Source: Chrysopilus asiliformis
Taxonomy: Eukaryota; Arthropoda; Insecta; Diptera; Rhagionidae
Length of the DNA: 64,000 nt
Reading direction: 5' to 3'
Assembly: GCA_964034945.1 (NCBI GenBank)
Contig: OZ035960.1
Coordinates: 78,587,331 to 78,651,330, forward strand
Shown here: positions 13,101-20,930 of the stretch, piece by piece
Numbering within the stretch: position 1 is the stretch's first letter
Layout of the letters: every line of letters starts with the position of its first letter
Program-made: the position numbers and the translations under genes
The notes under the pieces: generated by a model
Database searches by the model: none
Seen by the model: the letters and a program-made list of their open reading frames with translations, nothing else
Told to the model about the DNA's origin: nothing

Positions 13101-16100
13101 GGTGGAACATTTCCCATGGAAATATCCATATAATAGATGAGTACCCCAACAGATCAACGATGCTCGAGAGACGGTAATAAATCTGTCAAAGACTTGTCTC
13201 TCCAATGTGCGAATTATACTCAAGTCTCGGTCGAATGTAGGTCTTGTAGCCTGGGCACTGCTATGCTTCCCTTGAAATTTTAAAAATATGATCGCTCCAT
13301 TGGAGCTTCTCTTGTATTTCGATGCCCAGCATTCCGATGTTTTTAGAGTCATTAATGGTTTCATTCATAAATTTGACCGTTCCGGGGGATATCTCGCATT
13401 TCATCGACAACATCATTTTTTGGATTTTAGATGCATTGAATTCCACACGATTGATTCTGCCCCAAGCCAGATCAGAATTCAAAGATCTAATTTGCTCACT
13501 GTGTTTCGATCGAACTGCAATGGCGTTCGATTATTAAAATTATTGGATATTTAAATTTATGAAAGATACAATATATCTATTTACAGTATGTAATTTAAGT
13601 AAATTATATACCTAATTCGTGGCGACAATACTCTATATGAGATATCACATAGGAATATATTAGATTTAGTATACCGTTTGTAACGCGTCGAACCAATCCT
13701 CGGACACAAAAATAAACTACACCAGGGTGTTAGGGATGACAAAAGATTTTGATATCCGCATGTCCGTCCGTCTGTCTGTCCGTGAACACCATAACTTTCG
13801 AAAGGATTGAGCTAGAAACCTAAAATTTTGTATAGTTACGTTTCTTTTTTTAAAGTTTAATAAACAATTTAAAGTTTAATAAACTCTTTATTTTCATTTT
13901 ATTTCAAATAAAATCAGTGAAGCGTGCTGTTCTCACGAAGCGTTATTATGGTTTACCACACACGCATCAAGGCGTTCAAACGTCAAGGTACGCTTGGTGC
14001 GATGAAATATCAACACACGGCAAAACGCTATTGCGGCTCCACTATTACTTTTGACATTTTGAATTTCTCCTCAATGATAACATCGTAAAAAATTTAAATT
14101 AAACAAAAAAATTTAAATTTTTTGCACTTTTTCACTGAATTCAAGTCGGATACTTTACACTTTACACGGGAAAAGTTTATCATTTCAATTTTCATAAAAT
14201 GCAAATCAATTCACTGACCACAAAAGGTAAAAAAATCACTTGATACTAAATATTTATGGGTCGATTGTTTTAGGCGCGCGCAGCGAATCGACCTGTTAAC
14301 AATTCAATTTACAATTTCCAATTTTGTATAGTCGATTCGTATTTTTTTATATAATAATGTATATAAGATTATATATACGTTCCTGGATTGAAAACACCTC
14401 GAGATATGCCACTCAATTTTTTGTTCCGGATCTTCATGTACGACGACCAAAATTCGATATACAATGCTTGATTTCTCCAAAAAAATCTTTTATTATTATC
14501 TTTCACATCAAAAATTCTTTAATTCCAAATTTGCCATGCATAAAAAATGTTCACCTCTTTTATTTCAACAATATACAAACACGAAAATCACAGAAAAAAT
14601 ACAAGACCTTGATATTTGACGTTTTGATATACGTATCAAAATCACGCAATTAAACGCTCCCAAAAGCGTCGCAAATCGCGAGCTAATAGTAATGTTTTTT
14701 TAAATATCAAATTTATTACGAACAATATTTTTTTTAAGATTTTATTTAAAAAAATGTTACCTAATGAGCTGTATAAGAAATAGCACAATGCAGGAATCCA
14801 CGCTGCTGCAGAGGGTGAAGCTTTGAAAGCTTCCAAAAATTCCACGAAAAGAACACCGAAACTTTTTATGGTTCCAGGCACGAGTATATTAACTAACATC
14901 GAACCAGCTAAAACGAGCCATCCCCAACCACCATCTGGGGGCACCAAAATATAATCGTCATCATCTGCGGTTTGGGATGACAAACCTAAAAATACAAAAA
15001 ATTACAATACGTGACTAGAAATTGAAATACTTGTTCGGGTTATAATGTTTTTTGACTCTAGTGACATTTGGCATAAACCTATTTCTACAACCCGTTCGAT
15101 GGAAATACGAAACAACGTAGAGTTAGGAGTTACATTGCTTTTAAATTAATACAACAGTAAAAAAACCTTCCGGTAACTGGGGTTCCATGTGAAAATGAAA
15201 ACGTGTCTAAAGTAGGCTACACATCTATCAGTTTTCCATCAGTTTTTGGGAAACTGAAGGGAAACTGATTGGTGTAAACGTAAAATCAGACAACTGATGG
15301 GCAACTACGAAAAAATTCGTGGGCAAATCAGTTTTTTTTAAAACTGATGGCCAACTGGAGTGGTATTCCGTAACTTGTTTCAAGCGTTTGTTTCGAATTA
15401 GAAGAAAAAGTAGTATTCGCGATCTCTGTTTCTCCCTGTTATTTATCTTGATCGGAACAAAGACAGCGAATATTACTTTTTCTTCTAACCCGAAACAAAC
15501 GCTTGAAACAAGTTACGGAATACCACTCCTGATTGGTGTGAACGTTCGTGTCAGTCGCGTAAGTCGTATCGCATCAGAACAGAACCAAATTTTATTTTTT
15601 GAACTTAATGCAATAATAATGCATAAACACGCTCTCTCTTCATTATTCATCCTCACTGTTTGAATTCTGCCATCAAAATGAATGGATACTTTTCACAAAA
15701 AACTGTCACTTGCAACTGATAGATGTGAACGCATAACTAGATGTAAAAAACTTATGGAAAACTGACAAGTGCCGTAACAGTCTCGACTGATCGAAAACTG
15801 ATAGATGTGTGCCCTACTTAAATTTGATTTTTATCATGAAACCAAAGTATGATGAAACCAAAGGGTATATTAACTTTGCCGTACTGTTTGTAACACCAAG
15901 ATCCCGTCATCACACACAAAAATGAATTACACCAGTGTGTTTAGAATGATAAAAAAATTGATTTTCGCATGTCCGTCCGTCTGTCCGTCTGTCACCATAC
16001 GGGTTTTCAATAATTGCCAGATTGGTAGTTATAGCTTTTATTATGTTTTCATTTCGTTTTATCCAGAAATGCGATTATGTTTGCCAACGTGAAAAAATTT

Positions 16101-19100
16101 GCTGTAGTCGGCACCAAATGGAAATTTTCGCACTTGTTCTTTTTCCTTCTGATATTTTGAATTTTTCCACCATGATAAAATTTTTCATTTGTATGAACAC
16201 TAGTAGCTTGCATATCCGTCATTGCTGGGTCAAAGTCATGTGCTGCTCAAACATTTTCTGGATAATTTTATTTTGTATAAGAAAGTCGAAAAACATTTTA
16301 TTGGATTTAGTGCCGAAATACATGCATATACAGGAAGCGTCGAAATAAAGAAATGACATTTCTAACACTTAATCTCGTGAGTGCAGATTTGAACGTCAAT
16401 ATTTTACGGCTCAAATTAAACCATCATTTGAGCTCAGTTCAACACTTAAACCAATACTGTGAAACAGTGAAATTAGTTAAGCGAAAGTCCCTTGAATGAT
16501 GTCTTCCTTTTGTTGTATGCCCCTCCAGATCAGTCCCTTTGCACAGATATCCTTCTCCATCGCTTCCATTCTCCACTCATTCTCCTGCTGCCGCTTTTCT
16601 AACTCAAGGATCTTCGCTTTTAGACATAGTACGGAGAATGATTATTTTTCATTCACTCGGTTGCAAATGATTATCACGAGAATTTTATTTTTCATTCACT
16701 CACGAGATTTATTTTTCCATTCCCGTATTTTTCAGATTATGTTCGCGAATGGAATCGAAAATTTGGAGAATGGAAAAATTGAATTCGCTCACGAATTTGT
16801 CGCGCAAGAATGATTTGTGAATGCCATTATTGTATGAAGTAAAGTTGAAATATTTTGATATTAGACATTTTTAACTTGTTTAATTTTTACCCCCGACGGA
16901 ACAAAGAGGGTATATGCGTTTGAGGTGTATGTTCGTTTGTTAGTTTGTCGTATATTACCGGCTAATTTTCCTTTAAGTTGCTTATTGCACATTAAACATT
17001 TGGAAATATCGCCGACTAAATCATATTCCACATATTTTTTCAAATAAAAATATCTTTTTCGTCCCATTTTTATTTATAATACGATTCGAGAATTACCCCT
17101 TAGCGTTAAAAGTTAAAATACTTTTTTGATATTGAAATCCGAAATCCATATAACAAAAAATTCAATACTGTGAGAAAGAGAAAAAGAATAATTCTTTTTC
17201 ATTCGTACTCACTCACGAGCAGTGATGCTATGTACCTTTAGTGACATTCCCCTTTCCAAATGACGAAATTCCCCTTTTTCCCCTTTTCCCCTTTTTCCCC
17301 TTTTCCCCTTTTTCAATGACGAAATTCCCCTCGTTTTTCCCCTATAAAAACAACGAATTTTAAATAAAGAATTCATTTATTAAAACCAAAAATTATTGTC
17401 ATCTGGACTCATGTTAAAGTCTTTTAAGAGAAAAAAGCACAAATTAGGAAATAATTTTATATTTTGTAAAGCTTTAACAAAATACTCGTTAATTATATTC
17501 TCGATAACAACGTCACGGGTCTCCAACCAAACGTCAAATAAGATATGAAAAGAATAATCAAAGCAAGTCACAAATTTATAAATCAAGGTAGTTCCTTTGC
17601 TTTCTAGCTTAAAATGATCCTGTCCTCCTTAAATTCGGTAAAAATTATTTCCATATTTTGAATTTAAAAAATATGAAAATATCAAAAAATGGAAAAAAAC
17701 GAAATCAAGTCGCGACTGGAACTCGATTTTTGTATTCCGGGCACTTTGCAACTGGTCCATGCATTCTTCTGGTGAATATTGGTCGAAATTAGAACATTAA
17801 GCCAAATTTTAAGATGACCAAGAAATTACCGAATTAATTGATTTTTACATAATTTAAACAAAGCACTTCTGCTGATTTGCAATTGAAAATATTTCTATTG
17901 AAAATATATTTAAGAAATCCGAAAAACGAACAAAAAATATGTGTCAATGAACTTTCATGGAAACTACTTTCCATCAAAGTATTTTAAAGTAGTTTAAAGT
18001 AATTACTTTCAATAAGATGAGATATGGTACTTTTTAATGTGCTTTTTTCAAAACAGTTAAAAAGTACACTGAAAAATCGATTAAACGTACATTCCAAAGC
18101 CATTTTAAAGTGCTTTCGTTTAAAAGATTGGTGTGTACTTTACAATTGCAATAAGATCTTTATAAAGTGGCAAATGCATAAATTAGGGCATTTCCTTCAC
18201 TCTTTACCTTTGCCTAAGCTTGGAATTGGACTGTAATTGTTTTTATTTATTTGTATTTTTACTTTTCCGTAATTTTTTAAAAGTATTTTGGAACTAAATA
18301 GTTGAAAGGCGAAGATTTTCCCCTCGTTGTAAATCGTTTCCCCTCGTTTTGAAGCGTTTTCCCCTTTTCCCCTATTAACAATTTTTATAGTCAAATTCCC
18401 CGCAAAAAGGGGAATTCCCCTCGATATAGCATCACTGCTCACGAGCGAATAGAATAGTTAAAAAATCATTAGCATTCTCTCACGAATGAATGGAATAGAT
18501 AAAAACTGGGGTGGCTTCATGTAACTTATTTTCGATCGACTAATTAGTCGAAGGAAATTTTCCGTCGACCAAAACTTATTAAACAGGCGGACACTCACTC
18601 TGATGTACACGATATAAGAGTCTTTTCTGGGTAATTTGGGGTCGCCGAATCCGAATCTGATAGTAATTTGACTGTACCAGCTCTACTTTTTCCGATATGG
18701 TGGGTAACTTATTAAATGGTTTAAATATTTATAATCTGGAAGTCAACAATTATTTTTTCCTTCATATTTGAAAAAGTAGAGCTGGTACAGCCAAACTACT
18801 GCCAGATTCGGATTCAGCGACCCAAAATTACCCAGAAAATACTGTTATATCGTGTGCCCAGAGTTAGTGTCTGCTTGTTTAATCAGTTTTGGTCGACTAA
18901 AGATTTCCCTCGACTAGTTAGTCAATCGAAAAAGAGTTACATGAAGTCACCCCTGGTTTCGATTCTCTCTTGAGCGAATTGAATGGCCAAAAAATCGCAT
19001 GAAATGATTCACTCACGAATTTTGGTGATTTATATTCCATTCGGGAATAAATGAAATCAAGAAGAATGAAGTTTTTGCATTCGTGAGTGATATTTTTCCG

Positions 19101-20127
19101 TACTCTGCTTTTAGAGCCGTATTTTCTTCCTTTTAGAGCCTTTACTTCGACATATAGTTTACCGACATCTTCTTTGGCGGCTATGCCGCTGAGTTCCTCT
19201 TTCATTATGCCCCTTATCGTCGATAGCAGACTACCCCAACTGTCAGCATCTTTCGGTGCTCGGAGCGTTTAGTCAGATCCGTTCCGTGCATATTCTTTAA
19301 TTTTAGCTAGCCTTTTGATTTGGATCTTGTGTCGACAAATCACTTCTCAATCTCTTGGTTAACGCAATGGAAGAACCACTCATCGGTTTATTTTAGGTTC
19401 TTCGTCGGTTTGTTGTATTTTTCTGTTGCTTTTTTTTTACCTTTGTGTTGGTTAAATCCAATAATATGTTTCTCGAACAAATCGTCTTCTTATTCCTGAG
19501 AAAGTGCTTAAAAATTCGTAAATATTTTTCTGCTTTGAAAATTCGGTGTCCGACATTGAGAAGAAATTAAGCGATCCGTAACTTGTTAAAATCAAAATTC
19601 ACCAAAACTTATTATGGAAAATACCAATTTACACTAAAATTTCGCTTTGAAAAGCCAAATCACAACATCAAGAATAGTCGAAATTAAGTTATTAATACTA
19701 TGTTGATATAATAGTGCGGTGTGACCAACCAAAGTAAAATAATTATAATCGCTGAGTTTTTACTATTATTAGGTTCATTAAAGCAAAATATTTAGAACAT
19801 TTGTATTTTGCTCTGATAAATTTCACTAAAGTGAAATAATTAGAAACTTTATGTTTTAATAGTATTAATTTAGTTTAAAAATTGTGCTCAACAGTAACAA
19901 TGTTTCTTCCACAAAACCGTATATGTATAGTTTTTGGCAGATAAAAAAACAATATAAACAGTTCGTCGCAATATATTAAGTTACAAGCCTTAATATGGAT
20001 GAAAAATTAATTAAACTTGATTTCGGAATAATGTGTTTTACTTACAGTCATACTGTTCTAATCGACTCGTTGTATTATCATGGTGTTGCTGCAGCGATCT
20101 TGAATCAGGTTTTTTAACGGTACTCAT
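4060..20127 (-). CDS. Monocarboxylate transporter-like (SLC16/MCT) gene, 5' three coding exons
   Basis: Three minus-strand exons join in phase: 20127-20046, 14985-14761 and 4186-4060. All introns have GT/AG borders (intron 1 is 5.1 kb, intron 2 is 10.6 kb). The predicted protein starts MSTVKKPDSRSLQQ and has an acidic D-D-D-D-Y. It then carries P-P-D-G-G-W-G-W (residues 43-50), the conserved motif at transmembrane helix 1 of the SLC16 family. Helix 1 and 2 segments follow, then G-P-V-S-S at the exon 2/3 join and a third hydrophobic helix ending L-Y-M. SLC16 proteins are 12-helix major-facilitator carriers that usually move lactate, pyruvate or related monocarboxylates with a proton. The remaining exons lie left of the window. 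Substrate is inference from family membership. Both introns are loaded with transposons. Confidence 0.85.
4187..4728. other. Intronic AT-rich DNA, no gene
   Basis: Part of MCT intron 2. A short stretch at 4600-4690 contains TACTTTCCCTCTATAGAAG, also seen at 38197, so it is a scrap of dispersed repeat family D. Confidence 0.35.
4729..4963. mobile_element. Short TIR (hAT-like) repeat
   Basis: GGGTACCCGCTTCCGAATTT and AACCGGTTCCG motifs at the left are mirrored by AACCGGTTCTCAG and GGAACCAGGTAC at the right. The same left motif recurs at 3867, so it is a dispersed family. The GGTACC/GGAACC termini and palindromic layout fit a decayed MITE. The right edge abuts the Polinton integrase scrap. Confidence 0.4.
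4963..5017 (-). pseudogene. Polinton/Maverick integrase scrap
   Basis: The minus frame reads V-G-N-L-V-R-I-S-Q-Y-K-H-I-F-E-K-G-Y. This is the same block as in the longer Polinton integrase remnant at 7225-7464 (V-G-I-L-V-R-I-N-K-H-K-H-I-F-E-K-G-Y). A Tc1/mariner copy sits immediately upstream in this reading, with a TA at 5018-5019. Confidence 0.6.
5020..5867 (-). mobile_element. Tc1/mariner-superfamily element, internally deleted
   Basis: Terminal inverted repeats begin AAGGGTGTTTTTT at both ends and extend to GATAGAACTT, about 28 bp. TA target duplications lie at 5018-5019 and 5868-5869. At 848 bp it is shorter than an autonomous copy and contains a broken transposase. The insertion lies inside Polinton-derived DNA, so it is younger than that debris. 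Confidence 0.8.
5126..5840 (-). pseudogene. Tc1/mariner-type transposase, deleted and frameshifted
   Basis: The clean C-terminal half (5551-5126) carries V-T-V-N-G-A-R-Y-R, then W-F-Q-Q-D-D-A-T-C-H-T-A (second catalytic Asp), then L-T-P-L-D-Y-F-L-W-G-Y-V-K-S-L-V-Y. The N-terminal part (about 5840-5560) has L-G-R-H-N-R-P-T-E-S-T-I-R-E-T in another frame. The segment that should carry the first catalytic Asp is missing: S-D-R-I-S runs almost directly into the V-T-V-N-G block. The protein is therefore inactive. A related fragment lies at 10296-10625. Confidence 0.75.
5870..5957 (-). pseudogene. Polinton DNA polymerase B scrap
   Basis: The minus frame reads D-I-N-M-Y-N-V-F-Q-K-A-I-R-G-G-L-T-Q and A-N-N-M. 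The I-R-G-G-x-T-Q ... A-N-N block is characteristic of protein-primed DNA polymerase B of Polinton/Maverick elements, upstream of the D-x-N-N-L-Y-G motif. It ends where the Tc1/mariner copy inserted. Confidence 0.6.
6093..6611 (+). mobile_element. Dispersed TIR repeat family A, copy 1
   Basis: ACCCGTATGGTGA at 6124-6136 is mirrored by TCACCATACGGGT at 6596-6608. The left outer flank contains the palindrome TTGCCAATCTGGCAATT. The body has a stretch with GCCACAGACGGACGGACATG. Other copies or pieces lie at 13668-13835, 15838-16036, 36528-36835, 59079-59561 and 59607-60140. It has no coding capacity. Confidence 0.75.
6659..7213 (-). pseudogene. Polinton/Maverick DNA polymerase B remnant with HNH-like N-terminal region
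   Basis: Reading leftwards, 7213-7073 encodes D-H-C-H-L-T-G-K-Y-R-E-P-A-H-K-E-C-N-L, a zinc/HNH-type motif found ahead of the polymerase in Polinton PolB proteins. It is followed by a degraded stretch with I-N-L-I-P-L-N-K-E. A clean frame, 6925-6659, reads L-I-K-Q-K-G-V-F-P-Y-D-Y, then S-W-D-K-F-Q-E-T-S-L-P-P and L-S-D-E-D-Y. These exonuclease-to-palm linker motifs identify protein-primed PolB. At least two frameshifts and a short direct duplication (6930-6960) break the gene. The catalytic palm (D-T-D) is absent. Confidence 0.8.
7225..7464 (+). pseudogene. Polinton/Maverick integrase C-terminal remnant
   Basis: An open stretch of 79 codons to a stop at 7462-7464 reads K-Y-K-V-G-I-L-V-R-I-N-K-H-K-H-I-F-E-K-G-Y-T-P-N-W. 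It continues to V-T-Y-L-L-E-D-Y-Q-K-N-P-I-L-G-E-F-Y-E-F-E-L. This is the C-terminal DNA-binding portion of the retrovirus-like integrase of Polintons. It has no ATG and its DDE core is missing. It abuts the polymerase remnant head-to-head, which indicates an internal deletion. Confidence 0.78.
7465..8335. other. Non-coding; short repeats and a GC-rich patch
   Basis: A near-repeat CTAGACGACAGCTGC occurs at 7633 and 7751. A (GT)n-type stretch lies at 7889-7915, and a GC-rich patch at 7940-8060 stands out from the AT-rich surroundings. No gene was recognised. Confidence 0.35.
8336..8399. repeat. Three tandem ~21-bp units
   Basis: Units of the form CAGCCTGAAACGCTGATGAT repeat three times with a few substitutions. 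Confidence 0.7.
8723..8788. repeat. 2.5 tandem copies of a 26-bp unit
   Basis: The unit begins AACTTGTTCGTCCCTTCGAC; two full identical copies (8723-8748, 8749-8774) and a 14-bp partial third precede the Transib terminus at 8808. Confidence 0.85.
9290..9760 (-). pseudogene. Transib (RAG1-like) transposase C-terminal fragment
   Basis: The minus frame encodes N-P-D-K-F-E-S-Y-A ... H-G-K-L-I-I-E-K-S-I-L-P, then L-S-E-E-A-Q-E-S-K-N-K-D-Y-R-H-F-R-L, then L-L-L-S-S-D-P-F-L-A-S-L-R. The S-E-x-x-x-E-x-x-N-K-x-x-R-x-F-R block is the region of Transib and RAG1 proteins that holds the third catalytic acidic residue. The parts carrying the two catalytic Asp residues are missing. A stop follows L-R-S-K, but similarity to the second copy continues to about 9290. 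Compared with that copy it lacks a short M-S-A-T-M-H-K-V-L piece. Confidence 0.8.
9803..10732 (+). mobile_element. Insertion inside Transib copy 1
   Basis: Sequence on both sides matches the second Transib copy (left to TTGATTTTTATTG at about 9802, right from ATTAAAAGTAATT at about 10731). This interval instead holds unrelated DNA: two similar ~35-bp segments with GCGAGGGGTATC at 10070 and 10190, and a Tc1-like transposase piece. Its termini are not clean. Confidence 0.5.
10296..10625 (+). pseudogene. Tc1/mariner-type transposase C-terminal fragment
   Basis: Encodes Q-C-H-T-A-G-Q-T-I-D-L-L, then I-S-R-N-G-P-V-E-W-P-P-R-S-C-D-L-T-P-L-D-F-F-L-W-G-Y-V-K-S-L-V-Y, then V-V-E-N-W. This is the second-to-third catalytic segment and C-terminus of the same transposase group as 5126-5840. 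The D-G-A-T motif just before C-H-T-A is degraded, and everything upstream is missing. Confidence 0.75.
11396..11700 (+). pseudogene. Harbinger Myb/SANT-like DNA-binding protein remnant
   Basis: A possible splice acceptor TTTTAG precedes V-P-K-E-E-K-P-S. The frame then reads R-R-R-N-F-T-E-S-E-R-N-F-L-L-L-L-V, I-I-K-N-K-K-T-D-G-V-T and A-W-E-R-I-T-E-R-F-N-A, followed by I-K-K-C-Y-M-N-I-K-K. This is the Myb/SANT-like domain of the accessory protein of PIF/Harbinger transposons. A one-base shift near 11640 moves the continuation (I-V-R-K-D-A-A-I-L-R-Q-E-T-M-K-T-G-G-G) to another frame. The gene is broken. Confidence 0.75.
11700..12113 (-). pseudogene. Harbinger transposase N-terminal exons
   Basis: Exon 12113-11893 encodes M-D-S-I-N-I-F-E-D-F and F-Y-K-R-F-R-F-T-K-Q-G-V-L-R-V-L-N-L-I-E. 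It ends at a GT donor. A 59-bp intron (11892-11834) leads to an exon reading C-P-M-N-Q-I-L-L-T-L-R-F-F-A-T-G-N-H. The L-R-F-x-A-T-G motif marks PIF/Harbinger transposases. The phase across the intron is exact. Homology stops near 11730 and the DDE nuclease is deleted. Confidence 0.78.
12890..13540 (-). pseudogene. Non-LTR retrotransposon RT 3' fragment
   Basis: The minus frames carry V-E-F-N-A-S-K-I-Q-K-M-M-L-S-M (13460-13400), then N-I-G-M-L-G-I-E-I-Q-E-K-L-Q-W-S-D-H-I-F. Further left come traces of R-L-E-Y-N-S-H-I and finally L-P-S-N-V-F-P-P-D-Y-N (about 12960). These are the thumb and post-RT segments of LINE ORF2 proteins. At least three frameshifts separate them. It lies within MCT intron 2, in the same orientation as the gene. 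Confidence 0.65.
13668..13835 (-). mobile_element. Repeat family A, partial inverted copy
   Basis: Starts ATACCGTTTGTAACGC and runs through GCATGTCCGTCCGTCTGTCTG, inverted relative to the copy at 6093. The left TIR is missing. Confidence 0.6.
13836..14760. other. Intronic DNA, no gene recognised
   Basis: AT-rich with a GCGCGCGCAGCG patch at 14274-14285. No domain in any frame. It ends at the donor of MCT exon 2. Confidence 0.35.
14761..14985 (-). CDS. MCT-like gene, second coding exon (TM1-TM2)
   Basis: Acceptor TTTTTAG at 14992-14986 and donor GTAAC at 14760. The exon holds two bases of a split codon, 74 codons and one base. It encodes L-S-S-Q-T-A-D-D-D-D-Y, then P-P-D-G-G-W-G-W-L-V-L, then S-F-G-V-L-F-V-E-F and W-I-P-A-L-C-Y-F-L-Y-S-S-L. 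This is the most diagnostic part of an SLC16 protein (first two helices plus the intervening loop). Extending it through the donor would read into intronic AT-rich sequence, so the exon end is set by the donor and by continuity with the next exon. Confidence 0.88.
15210..15819. mobile_element. Foldback TIR element with internal palindrome
   Basis: Outer inverted repeat: AAGTAGGCTACACATCTATC at 15210 against its inverted form ending CCTACTT at 15819. Inside, 64-bp arms at 15357-15420 and 15466-15529 are inverted copies with only a few mismatches around a 45-bp loop. AACTGAT(G/A) motifs recur along the arms. No protein. It lies in MCT intron 1. Confidence 0.75.
15838..16036 (-). mobile_element. 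Repeat family A, internally deleted inverted copy
   Basis: Carries GAAACCAAAGGGTATATT at one end and TCACCATACGGGTT near the other. The middle is lost, so GTCCGTCTG joins the opposite TIR directly. Confidence 0.65.
16041..16480. mobile_element. Fragment of TIR element family H
   Basis: 16240-16480 matches 41880-42115 of the family H element almost base for base (shared landmark CTTAATCTCGTGAGTGCAGA). The outer terminus ACCCGGTTCCACAGT is missing here. It lies next to the LINE ORF1 remnant. Confidence 0.6.
16861..17067 (-). pseudogene. hAT transposase BED-finger N-terminus
   Basis: The minus frame begins M-G-R-K-R-Y-F-Y-L-K-K-Y-V-E-Y and has S-K-C-L-M-C-N-K-Q-L-K-G-K-L-A-G-N, the C-x-x-C half of a BED-type zinc finger followed by the lysine-rich loop. 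The H-x-x-x-H half is lost where unrelated sequence joins. The catalytic region is deleted. Confidence 0.55.
17220..18437. mobile_element. hAT element nested in another hAT
   Basis: Starts CAGTGATGCTAT and ends ATAGCATCACTG, with 8-bp duplications CTCACGAG at 17212-17219 and 18438-18445. Both subterminal regions carry repeated CCCCTTTTCCCC motifs (17248-17345 and 18318-18422). Its interior frames have no intact transposase. It used a subterminal motif of the host hAT as its target. Confidence 0.8.
18506..18954. mobile_element. Foldback element family B
   Basis: Arms of about 190 bp, from GGGGTGGCTTCATGTAACTT (18508) inward and its inverted partner at 18770-18954, around a ~60-bp centre. A single arm occurs again at 29066-29240. 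No coding capacity. Confidence 0.75.
19276..20045. other. Intron 1 of the MCT-like gene, no other feature
   Basis: AT-rich; no repeat or exon recognised between the LINE ORF1 remnant and the donor of MCT exon 1. Confidence 0.35.
20046..20127 (-). CDS. MCT-like gene, first coding exon
   Basis: ATG at 20127-20125 opens 27 codons plus one base (ends L-E-Q-Y-D, then T). A strong donor GTAAGT follows at 20045. The split codon T|GT is completed exactly by the exon at 14985, whose first two bases are GT, so the phase fits. The peptide is polar and charged, as expected for the cytosolic N-terminus of an SLC16 carrier. The start is inferred: it is the only ATG in this frame near the splice site, and no transcript evidence is available. 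Confidence 0.7.
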
Positions 20128-20927
20128 AATTTACGTCAAATTTTTCGATATGAAATCTAAGGAAAAAACAAAAAAAAGGTCAAAAACAGTTCGGGTTTTT
20201 TAAAATGGGTCATTGAGAGTAAAAGCGATGTAAATCATAGGACTAAATTGTAAATTTTTACTTTGTTACTATACCATTATTTACGTTGAGTTTTTAGATG
20301 CTTAATATAACCTTACAACAGAAAGTTATAATGTGCATCTAAGTTCTTTTCCTAAAAAATTTGAATCCACTAAAAATATAATAGTGGGAAATCTCACAAT
20401 CAAAATTTTCTAGGTGAGCCTACTTTTGCTGTCAACGCCGCTAATTCATATGAAAAAAACGAAAAAATTGGCAAAGAATAAAGCACATACAAGTATATCT
20501 AAAATCAAATCTGCTTATTTTGAAGCGCGTAGTAGTAGGGCGATTTAATTTTTTTCAATTCGAGTTCGAGTTAAAAAAAAAGTGTGGGTTTTGCATTAAT
20601 CGAAAATTTTATTTCTATTGTAGAACAGTGGGCCACGGTAATAGGCGATATCCAAGTAAGGTGGGACTGGCCCCCTATATTAAAATCTCTGATAGTACAA
20701 AATACACATCTACAACAACTGAAAAGTCTTCTAAATAAGTAGAACGTTTTGCTTATTCAAATCAAACTCCGACTATCTTATTCAAATCAAACTCCGGCAA
20801 TGGCTCGAATTACAGAGTGTCCCAATTAGATTCAACAATAACATATAACTGACAAGTCTTATATGAGAATTGATTTATTTCAACCATATAGAGAATTTCT
20901 CATAGACAAATTAAACGAATTGTTCTT
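20128..20927. other. Region upstream of MCT exon 1; likely 5' UTR/promoter
   Basis: Lies immediately upstream of the ATG on the minus strand. No further coding exon was seen. Any leader exon or core promoter cannot be placed from sequence alone. Confidence 0.3.
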
Positions 20928-20930
20928 TTA

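Larger units (their letters stand above)
16624..19106 (-). mobile_element. hAT element with 8-bp TSD, itself hit by two further elements
   Basis: Flanked by identical 8-bp GCTTTTAG at 16616-16623 and 19107-19114. Ends share AGTACGGA (near 16628 and, inverted, at 19097-19104). Subterminal CACTCACGAG/CTCGTGAGTG motifs are scattered at both sides, as in many hATs. Nested inside are a hAT at 17220-18437 and a foldback at 18506-18954. Confidence 0.75.
16486..19275 (-). pseudogene. LINE ORF1-like coiled-coil protein, split by a hAT insertion
   Basis: The minus frame 19275-19107 reads L-R-A-P-K-D-A-D-S-W-G, then I-M-K-E-E-L-S-G-I-A-A-K-E-D-V and V-K-A-L-K. After the 2.5-kb insertion and with one 8-bp target copy removed, the same frame continues at 16615: L-K-A-K-I-L-E-L-E-K-R-Q-Q-E-N-E-W, then K-G-L-I-W-R-G-I. 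The charged heptad-like middle and the K-x-L-I-x-x-G-I ending resemble the first ORF (nucleic-acid chaperone) of non-LTR elements. The reading across the insertion supports a single ancestral ORF. Confidence 0.55.

Noticed and set aside
15319..15663. 114-codon frame
   Set aside because: Runs through the internal palindrome of the foldback element.
20520..20738. Possible small protein with C-G-F-C ... C motif, considered as a CCHC knuckle
   Set aside because: Spacing is wrong for a zinc knuckle and there is no flanking gag-like sequence.
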